Position numbers and translations under genes: made by a program. DNA of 10,213 bases from Chloroflexota bacterium (lineage in GTDB: Bacteria > Chloroflexota > UBA6077 > CF-72): contig JAFAPL010000306.1 of the NCBI GenBank assembly GCA_019247135.1, forward strand, positions 1 through 10,213, in the 5' to 3' direction. This document shows, one piece after another, positions 4,795 through 10,213 of this stretch. The notes under the pieces were generated by a model. It had not been told where the DNA came from, ran no database searches, and saw only the letters and a program-made list of their open reading frames with translations. Every line of letters begins with the position of its first letter. Within the stretch, counting starts at the first letter, position 1.

Positions 4795-7700
4795 CCTGCT
4801 CGGCCGCGGTACGCGGCTGAACGGTGAACACGTGTGACACGCCACTGGCGTCCATGCTGACACCATACATGGCGTCGGCTTTCTCCATGGTTGCGCGATT
4901 GTGGGTGACGACGATGAATTGTATGTCTCGAGCAAACTCGGCCAGCAGATTGGCGAAGCGCTGCACGTTGGCCTCGTCAAGTGCTGCGTCGACCTCGTCG
5001 AGCACGCAAAACGGGGTTGGGTTGACCTTCAGCAGCCCAAACAGGAGCGCGACGATCGTCAGCGCGCGCTCGCCGCCGCTCAGCGATAGCAAGCCTTGCA
5101 GCTTCTTGCCCGGGGGGCGAGCGACGATGTCGATGCCACTGACGAGGAGGTCGTCTGGCTGGGTGAGCACGAGGCGCGCTTCACCCCCGCCGAAGAGGAC
5201 CTTGAAGCACTCGACGAACGCCTCTTCAACCGCCTGAAACACCGAGGCGAACCGCTCGCGCATGTGTTCTTCGAGCTCCATCGCCGCGGTCTGTAGCTCG
5301 GCCATGGCGGCCCGCAGGTCCTCCGATTGATGTTCGAGGAAATCGTGCCTGTCGCGCAGCTCGGTGTATTCGGCAACCACCGAGTCGGCTACGCCGCCGA
5401 CGGCGCGCAGCTCACGCTGCAAGACCCCGATGCGGCGGTGCGCGGCCTCTACATCGAACGGCTCGGGATCGACCGGCTCCGCGCCTGGCAATTCCAACCG
5501 GAGCTGCTCGGCGATGGCGTCGTCGCCTTCGAGCTCAGCGGTTTCGGCAATCTCGAGGTGGAGGCGCTCGAGGTCGTCGGCTGCTCGTTGAGCGATGACG
5601 TGCCGTTCCTCACGGGCAGCGTGCGCGCTTCGTTCCGCAACTCGTAGCTGCCCCACGTCTGCCTCAATCGCGCGGCGCCGAGCAATCACGTCGGCGCGGC
5701 GCTGCTCCGCCGCGGCCAGCTCCTCCTCGATGGGCGCGAGCTGCTGCAGCGTGCTTTTGATTTCGCCGGCCAGATGACGATCGCGATTCTCGAGCTCCTC
5801 GATCTGCTCCTTCAGCTCCATGAGACGCCCGGTGGTCGCCTGCTCGGCCGCTCGCGCCGCTTGCAGCTCATCGCGTATCCGGGCGTGCAGCACGCGCTGT
5901 GCTTGGTGTTGGGCGCGGCGTTGGAGCAGGACTGCCTCGTGTGCACTCAGGTCGGTGCGCGCCGCGTTCAGCGAGGCGCTGACCTCTGCGAGGCGTGCGT
6001 CGCTCGCGCGCACTGTTTCGGCCAGATCGTCGCGCTCGGCTCGCGCGGCCGTGACAGCATCCCGCAGTTGTGCGGCACGGGCCTCGAGGTCGGCCCGGGC
6101 GGCGGTCTGGCGCCTGGCGGCCTGGAGTGCACGGTCGCGCTCGGCGGTGACCTGTCGCAGCTCCTGGCGGAGGCTGGCGTCCGCACGCTCGAGCTGGGCG
6201 AGCTCGGCGTCACGTTCGCTTACTGTTGCGCGCGCGGCACGCTCCGCGGCGTCCGCTTCCTGCAACGCAATGCGGGTCCGCTCCACGGCTGCCTGCGCGG
6301 CGGCGCTCACTGCACGTGCGTCGCGCAATTGCTGCTGCTTGCGTTCGACCTCGTGTTGCCAGTCCACGAGTGCTGAACGGCCATCATCCTCCGGTTCGCG
6401 CACTCCGCGCTCGCCCGGCGCCGCCAGGAACAGGCCGCTGGTAGAGAGGACCGCCCATGCAGATTCTTGTCTCGATGTCAGGGCCTGCAGGCGGGTGTAC
6501 GCCTCGCGCGTTGCCGCGTCGTCGCGCAGGACGACGACACGACCGAGATACGCGCGCAGCAAGCGGTCCACTGGCCTCACACGCGCGGCGAGCTCGCTCG
6601 CGACGCCGACGACCGGCAAGCCGTCCAGCACGCCCAGCAGCCCGTCCGCGCTGTCGACCGCTGAGGTGTTCTGCGCCGCGCCCAGCGCCGTGAGCGCGCC
6701 TTCCAGACGGTCTGCTTGCTGGCGCGCGTGTCGAAGCGCCTCAGTCGCGTGTTCGACCTCGGCTACGGCAGCGCGGTGCCGCTCAACGGCAGCGCTCGAG
6801 GCGGTCCGCGTCTGCTCGACCGATTGTCCGAGCCGCACGCGCTCATCTGAGTGCGCAGCAAGACGTTGCTCGAGCTCGCCGATGCGTCCGTCTCGATCGG
6901 CTCGTCGCACGTGCTCGACGTTTGCGTGCCCCTCCAGGTTGCGGAGCTGGTCGACCACGTGCGCGAGATTGGACTCGGCGCGCGCGAGTCGTTGTTCCGC
7001 CGCTTCGAGCTCCTCGGTCTTCGCCGTGTGGTCGCGTTGAGCCTCGGCGAGACTGGACTCCCGCTCTGCCACGACGGCACGTGCCGCGTCGACGGCGCGG
7101 GCTTGATCGCTGTGGTCGGTCTCGGGCGCAGCCGCGGCCGCCGCCTCGGCCTCCTCTTCCTGGAGAAGCCGCACGCGCGCCTGAAGATGCTGCTGCTGTA
7201 CCTCGACATTGGACTGCTGTCCCAGCAAGCCCTCGCGGCGCTCTCGGGTCACCGCCAGGGCACGTTCGGCACTGCGCGACTGTTCGCGAAAGCCCTCCGC
7301 GCGGGGACGCAACACGGCGAGTTGCTCGTCGAGGTCGAGCAGTGCGGCATCGGCGGCACGCATAGACTGGTCGGCAGCCTGAGCGGTTGCTTCCGCTTGC
7401 GCCGCCCCCTCCGAACTTTCCTTCAGGGCAAGCTCGGCCGTGCGCTGCGTCTCGCGGGCCTGGCGCAGCCGTTCGCGAAACCAGCGGATCAGCAGCTTCC
7501 TCAGCTCTGACCTGAACGCCTCGGCTCTGGCGGCGCGGTCCGCTTGAGTCTTGAGTCGCTTCACGTGTGGCGCGAGCTCGGCCAGCACATCCTGCACGCG
7601 CGTCAGATTGGCTTCGGTCGCGCTCAGCTTGGAGCGAGTGTCGTTCAGCCGCAGCTGGTGGCGACGGATGTCCGCCGCGTTCTCAAACGCGACCCGGCGT

Positions 7701-8167
7701 TCGTCGGGACGCTGCAGAATGAGCTCGTCGACCGAGCCCTGGCCGATGACGGCGTAGCCATCGGCGCTGATGCCCGCGTGCAGCAGCAACTGAGTGATGT
7801 CTCGAAGTCGGACGCGCGAGCCGTTGAGCAGGTACTCGCTGTCGCCCGACCGGTAGAGGCGTCGGGTGACACGGACTTCGGCGAACTCGATCGGCAGAGC
7901 AGATTCGGCGTTGTCGAGCACCAGCGAGACTTCCGCCATGCCGAGCGGTTGGCGTGCTGCCGAGCCGGCGAAGATCACCTCTTCGGGCTTTCTTGCACGG
8001 ACTGCTTTTGCCGATTGCTCGCCGAGCACCCAGCGGACGCTGTCGGCGATGTTGGATTTACCGGAGCCGTTGGGGCCGACGACGACCGAGATGCCAGGCA
8101 GCAACTCGGTCAGCGTGCGCGGGGCGAAGGATTTGAATCCGACGAGGTCGAGTCGTTTGAGAAACAA
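4754..8167 (-). CDS. smc: Chromosome segregation SMC ATPase
   Basis: SMC dimerises through a hinge, and its two ABC-type heads trap DNA with ScpA and ScpB to organise and segregate the chromosome. The protein is 1137 residues, slightly short of the usual 1150-1200. The N-terminal head has FKSFAPRT and Walker A GPNGSGKSN (31-39), then the Q-loop region and ISADGYAVIGQGSVDEL. Long Ala/Glu/Arg/Gln-rich coiled coils occupy about 170-500 and 600-960. The C-terminal head has ABC signature LSGGE (1029-1033), Walker B FCVLDEVDAALD (1053-1064) and the switch His in VVTHN. The hinge region between the coils (about 505-600) looks reduced; see findings. The start is TTG at 8167, the only start codon after an in-frame TAA upstream; its ribosome-binding site is poor. 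The next gene is ftsY, 26 nt on. The last dozen residues are encoded by a degenerate repeat. Identity is secure. Confidence 0.98.
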   Translation of the reverse strand: MFLKRLDLVGFKSFAPRTLTELLPGISVVVGPNGSGKSNIADSVRWVLGEQSAKAVRARKPEEVIFAGSAARQPLGMAEVSLVLDNAESALPIEFAEVRVTRRLYRSGDSEYLLNGSRVRLRDITQLLLHAGISADGYAVIGQGSVDELILQRPDERRVAFENAADIRRHQLRLNDTRSKLSATEANLTRVQDVLAELAPHVKRLKTQADRAARAEAFRSELRKLLIRWFRERLRQARETQRTAELALKESSEGAAQAEATAQAADQSMRAADAALLDLDEQLAVLRPRAEGFREQSRSAERALAVTRERREGLLGQQSNVEVQQQHLQARVRLLQEEEAEAAAAAAPETDHSDQARAVDAARAVVAERESSLAEAQRDHTAKTEELEAAEQRLARAESNLAHVVDQLRNLEGHANVEHVRRADRDGRIGELEQRLAAHSDERVRLGQSVEQTRTASSAAVERHRAAVAEVEHATEALRHARQQADRLEGALTALGAAQNTSAVDSADGLLGVLDGLPVVGVASELAARVRPVDRLLRAYLGRVVVLRDDAATREAYTRLQALTSRQESAWAVLSTSGLFLAAPGERGVREPEDDGRSALVDWQHEVERKQQQLRDARAVSAAAQAAVERTRIALQEADAAERAARATVSERDAELAQLERADASLRQELRQVTAERDRALQAARRQTAARADLEARAAQLRDAVTAARAERDDLAETVRASDARLAEVSASLNAARTDLSAHEAVLLQRRAQHQAQRVLHARIRDELQAARAAEQATTGRLMELKEQIEELENRDRHLAGEIKSTLQQLAPIEEELAAAEQRRADVIARRRAIEADVGQLRVAERSAHAAREERHVIAQRAADDLERLHLEIAETAELEGDDAIAEQLRLELPGAEPVDPEPFDVEAAHRRIGVLQRELRAVGGVADSVVAEYTELRDRHDFLEHQSEDLRAAMAELQTAAMELEEHMRERFASVFQAVEEAFVECFKVLFGGGEARLVLTQPDDLLVSGIDIVARPPGKKLQGLLSLSGGERALTIVALLFGLLKVNPTPFCVLDEVDAALDEANVQRFANLLAEFARDIQFIVVTHNRATMEKADAMYGVSMDASGVSHVFTVQPRTAAEQAVSREPSVAGAES

Positions 8168-8286
8168 GAGCCGCGACGAAGTATGCCGGACGAGGGCCTC
8201 CGCCGTCCGGTCGCCGGCCGCGCATTACGCCGATGCCGAGAAACAGGCGACGCAGATTCGGCCCACGCAGCGCAGTCCGCGGCAGA
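8168..8286 (-). other. rnc-smc spacer with a possible 7-bp hairpin
   Basis: The 119 bp between the rnc stop and the smc TTG hold no ORF that I can support. CCGGACG (8186-8192) and CGTCCGG (8204-8210) are inverted copies with an 11-nt loop, ending about 18 nt upstream of the smc start. No U-tract follows, so a terminator is unlikely. It could affect smc translation or mRNA processing, or be chance in GC-rich DNA. I see no clear promoter. Confidence 0.3.
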
Positions 8287-9045
8287 TCAGCCGTATTGGT
8301 CCGCGTCGCGCGGCAGGTCTTCGATCGGCTCTTCGTAGCCTTCGGAGACGTCCATCTGCTGGAGCGCTGCGTGCGCGGCCGCTTGTTGGGCCGCACGCTT
8401 AGAGTGACCCGCGCCGCGGGCGACGATTTCGGGTCCAGCGCGAACTTCCACAACGAAGACGGGCGCGTGCCCGGGGCCAGAGTGCTCCACCAGCGAGTAC
8501 ACCGGCGTTGCTTCGAACCGCGCCTGCGTGACCTGTTGGAGACGCGACTTTGCGTCGACTACGCGCTGTGGACTGAACCCGCTCTCGAGCTCCCGATCGA
8601 TGAAGCTCAACAGCACTTCGCGCGCCGCGCTCAAACCACCGTCCAGATAAATCGAGCCAACCACCGCTTCGAACCCGCGCGACAGCAGCGCAGGCCGGTC
8701 TCTACCACCGCCGCGGGCTTCGCCGCGGCCTAACAGCAACAAAGGACCAATGCCAATCTGTCGGGCCCACCGCGCAAGCGTGGACTGCCGTACGAGCCAC
8801 GCACGCAGGACGGTGAGCTCGCCTTCTGGCGAGTGTGGCCGGAGCTCGTACAACCGATGAGCAACAACGACCCCGAGCACGGCATCACCCAGAAACTCGA
8901 GCCGCTCATTGGACTCGAGCCCGCGTCCGGGTCGCTCGTTCACATACGAGGTGTGGACCAGTGCTTGTTCAAGCAGGCCAGGGTCGGTGAAGTTGTACCG
9001 CAGCGTGCGATGCAATGACGGCGCCGCGGGGAGGCTTTCGGGCAT
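8287..9045 (-). CDS. rnc: Ribonuclease III, with an altered metal-binding residue
   Basis: RNase III cuts double-stranded RNA, including rRNA precursors, as a dimer needing Mg2+. The 252 residues give a catalytic domain (about 10-155) and a double-stranded-RNA-binding domain (about 164-231, with YSLVEHSGPGHAPVF and AGHSKRAAQQAAAHAAL). The family signature NERLEFLGDAVLG (46-58) is intact, with Glu47, Glu50 and Asp54 matching E. coli Glu38, Glu41 and Asp45. The second metal-binding pair, normally A-D-x-x-E-A, reads SRGFEAVVGSIYLDGG (122-137). Glu126 (E. coli Glu117) is kept, but Arg123 replaces the Asp equivalent to E. coli Asp114. The start is ATG at 9045 with only a weak ribosome-binding site. 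The gene leads a minus-strand rnc-smc-ftsY series, a common bacterial arrangement, and is divergent from the dehydratase gene. Family assignment is secure; full catalytic activity is less certain. Confidence 0.96.
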   Translation of the reverse strand: MPESLPAAPSLHRTLRYNFTDPGLLEQALVHTSYVNERPGRGLESNERLEFLGDAVLGVVVAHRLYELRPHSPEGELTVLRAWLVRQSTLARWARQIGIGPLLLLGRGEARGGGRDRPALLSRGFEAVVGSIYLDGGLSAAREVLLSFIDRELESGFSPQRVVDAKSRLQQVTQARFEATPVYSLVEHSGPGHAPVFVVEVRAGPEIVARGAGHSKRAAQQAAAHAALQQMDVSEGYEEPIEDLPRDADQYG

Positions 9046-9191
9046 CAGACAAACCGATCTTGAGGTGCCTACTCAACGCCGGGCCGACTGCCTTCGCTGC
9101 CTCCGAGGCTACGTGCGCTATGCTCGGCTCTCGTGGGTCTACGAATGGTACGAACATTCGGATTAACCGTCACCCGCGGAGTGCAGAACCG
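9046..9191. other. Divergent intergenic region between rnc and the dehydratase gene
   Basis: These 146 bp must hold the 5' signals of both flanking genes. I see the dyad at 9142-9160, the smaller dyad at 9060-9076, a TATGCT at 9119-9124 that only loosely resembles a -10 box, and GGAG at 9178-9181 before the GTG start. No -35/-10 pair is convincing on either strand. Confidence 0.4.
9142..9160. promoter_or_regulatory. Perfect 6-7-6 inverted repeat upstream of the dehydratase gene
   Basis: CGAATG and CATTCG are perfect inverted copies separated by GTACGAA. The dyad ends 31 nt before the GTG start of the dehydratase, in the 146-bp divergent region with rnc. A 19-bp dyad at this place would suit an operator for a dimeric regulator of a sugar-acid gene. 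No regulator gene is visible in the window, so this is inference. A shorter dyad, TTGAG-7-CTCAA, lies at 9060-9076 nearer rnc. Confidence 0.35.
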
Positions 9192-10213
9192 GTGAAGATC
9201 ACCAGCATCGAGTGTTTCCCCGTCTACAACGGGGCGCGCAACAACCTGTTCATCACCGTCGATACCGATGAGGGCATCTCGGGTGTGGGCGAATCGGGCC
9301 TGAGCAGTCGCGAGCTCGCCGTGATGGGCACGATCGACCACTTCAAGCCACTGCTGATCGGGCAAGATCCAACTCGGATCGAGCACATCTGGCAGACACT
9401 GTTCCGGGGTGGCTTCTTCCCCGCCAATCGGGTGATCGGCAGCGCGATCTCGGCGATCGACATCGCGCTCTGGGACATCCTCGGAAAGTCGCTCGGCGTG
9501 CCCGTCTACCAGCTACTCGGCGGGCGTACGCGTGACAAGGTCGTGTGCTACCCGCACGCGCAAGTACCCGGCGAGGGTGATGACGTCGAAGCGCTCGTCG
9601 AAAACTGTGTGCGGCATATCGACGAAGGCTGGAAGTTCGTACGTTGGGGTTTGCCGCAAAACGGGACAATCCTGGAGCCGACGCAGGCTGTGCGCACGGC
9701 GCTGCGCCAGTTAGAGGCCGTGCGGAAGGCCGCGGGCGAGGACGTCGAGCTGTGTCTCGATATCCACACGCGGCTTCAGCTCTCGGACGCGGTTCGTCTG
9801 TGCCGCGAGAGCGAGCAGTATCGGCCGTTTTTCATGGAGGACCCACTGCGGGCCGAGAACACGCACCTGTACCGCCGCCTGCGCGAGCAAACAGCCGTGC
9901 CGATTGCGGCCGGCGAGCAGATGGCAGGCAAATGGGAGTTCCGCGAGCTGATCGAGGAAGACCTGATCGACTATTGCCGGGTGGACCTGTGCATCGCGGG
10001 CGGTATTTCGGAGGCGCGGAAGATCGCTGGCTGGTGCGAGACGCACGGGATACGGCTGGCCACGCACAACCCGCTCGGGCCGGTCTCGACCGCGGCGTGT
10101 CTGCAGTTGAACCTGGCATGTAGCAACGTCGGGGTGCAGGAACAGCCAAGGCGGCCAGGAACGTGGCTGACGGATGTCGTGCCGGTGCAGGTGGATTGGG
10201 AAGACGGGTATCT
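9192..10213 (+). CDS. Enolase-superfamily sugar-acid dehydratase, D-galactonate dehydratase-like, 3' end cut by window
   Basis: These enzymes remove water from sugar acids by abstracting the proton alpha to a Mg2+-bound carboxylate. The N-terminal capping domain is about 1-115 (VKITSIECFPVY, ISAIDIALWDILGK, LLGGRTRDKV), followed by the TIM barrel. The likely metal ligands are Asp190 and the acid His192 in LDIHTR, Glu216 in MEDPLRAEN and Glu242 in AAGEQM. The likely His-Asp dyad is His292 (ATHNPLGPVSTAACLQL) with Asp265, and a further Glu317 lies in VQEQ. As I recall E. coli GalD numbering (Asp183, His185, Glu209, Glu235, Asp258, His285, Glu310), every site is offset by exactly seven, which supports the galactonate-type subgroup. 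Substrate within the subgroup is not proven. The start is GTG at 9192 with GGAG (9178-9181) 10 nt upstream. An in-frame ATG at 9120 would add a non-conserved leader across the dyad. 340 codons are visible; about 40-50 are missing. Confidence 0.9.
   Translation, partial: MKITSIECFPVYNGARNNLFITVDTDEGISGVGESGLSSRELAVMGTIDHFKPLLIGQDPTRIEHIWQTLFRGGFFPANRVIGSAISAIDIALWDILGKSLGVPVYQLLGGRTRDKVVCYPHAQVPGEGDDVEALVENCVRHIDEGWKFVRWGLPQNGTILEPTQAVRTALRQLEAVRKAAGEDVELCLDIHTRLQLSDAVRLCRESEQYRPFFMEDPLRAENTHLYRRLREQTAVPIAAGEQMAGKWEFRELIEEDLIDYCRVDLCIAGGISEARKIAGWCETHGIRLATHNPLGPVSTAACLQLNLACSNVGVQEQPRRPGTWLTDVVPVQVDWEDGY

Noticed and set aside
5820..7040. Long plus-strand frame (406 codons) antisense to smc, with others at 5774-6376, 6851-7510 and 7544-8338
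   Set aside because: High-GC coding DNA leaves antisense frames open. The products are Arg/Ser/Ala-rich or low-complexity, while the minus strand encodes an unmistakable SMC.
4754..8167. SMC-like gene as part of a defence system (for example Wadjet, or RecN/SbcC-like)
   Set aside because: Full-length SMC heads and the rnc-smc-ftsY neighbourhood mark it as the housekeeping condensin. No JetA-D or nuclease partners are present.
9120..9191. In-frame ATG at 9120 as the dehydratase start
   Set aside because: The 24 added residues (MLGSRGSTNG...) are not family-like. The GTG at 9192 starts exactly at the usual first residues (x-KITSIE) and has GGAG upstream.

Overview
The window is a high-GC bacterial chromosomal segment made almost entirely of core housekeeping genes. 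Six genes lie on the minus strand. Read in transcription order from the right they are rnc (RNase III), smc (condensin ATPase), ftsY (SRP receptor), ffh (SRP54 GTPase), a primary-type sigma-70 factor, and the 5' part of tlyA (2'-O rRNA methyltransferase), which runs off the left edge. Two genes lie on the plus strand: a 97-residue ABM-domain protein between ftsY and ffh, and the first 340 codons of an enolase-superfamily sugar-acid dehydratase at the right edge. The rnc-smc-ftsY(-ffh) order is a familiar bacterial cluster. The GC content, the use of TTG and GTG starts and the protein flavour would suit Chloroflexota or a related deep-branching Gram-positive-type lineage. That placement is an inference, not a demonstration.

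Layout: 1-624 tlyA (partial, minus); 625-712 a junction holding heptamer repeats in inverted orientation; 713-1837 sigma factor (minus); 1838-1946 a spacer with a small GC hairpin; 1947-3428 ffh (minus); 3429-3480 a 52-bp divergent spacer; 3481-3774 ABM gene (plus); 3795-4727 ftsY (minus); 4754-8167 smc (minus); 8168-8286 spacer; 8287-9045 rnc (minus); 9046-9191 a divergent intergenic region with a 6-7-6 dyad; 9192-10213 dehydratase (plus, partial). No gene-free stretch exceeds 300 bp. I see no tRNA, rRNA, CRISPR array, transposase or phage gene.

How they work together: Ffh and FtsY are the two GTPases of co-translational membrane targeting. RNase III and TlyA act on structured or ribosomal RNA, the sigma factor directs general transcription, and SMC organises the chromosome. 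The ABM protein and the dehydratase look like unrelated accessory or catabolic genes.

I did not find a new multi-gene system. The points that deserve a second look are: (1) a heptamer repeat family of consensus roughly CTSACGN, present at the sigma/tlyA junction as two inverted arrays and in a looser form at the smc/ftsY junction; (2) a tlyA reading frame with no ATG, GTG or TTG start before its S4 domain, where loss of one heptamer would join an upstream TTG in frame; (3) an RNase III with Arg in place of the Asp of the metal-binding D-x-x-E pair; (4) an SMC whose hinge appears about half the usual size.
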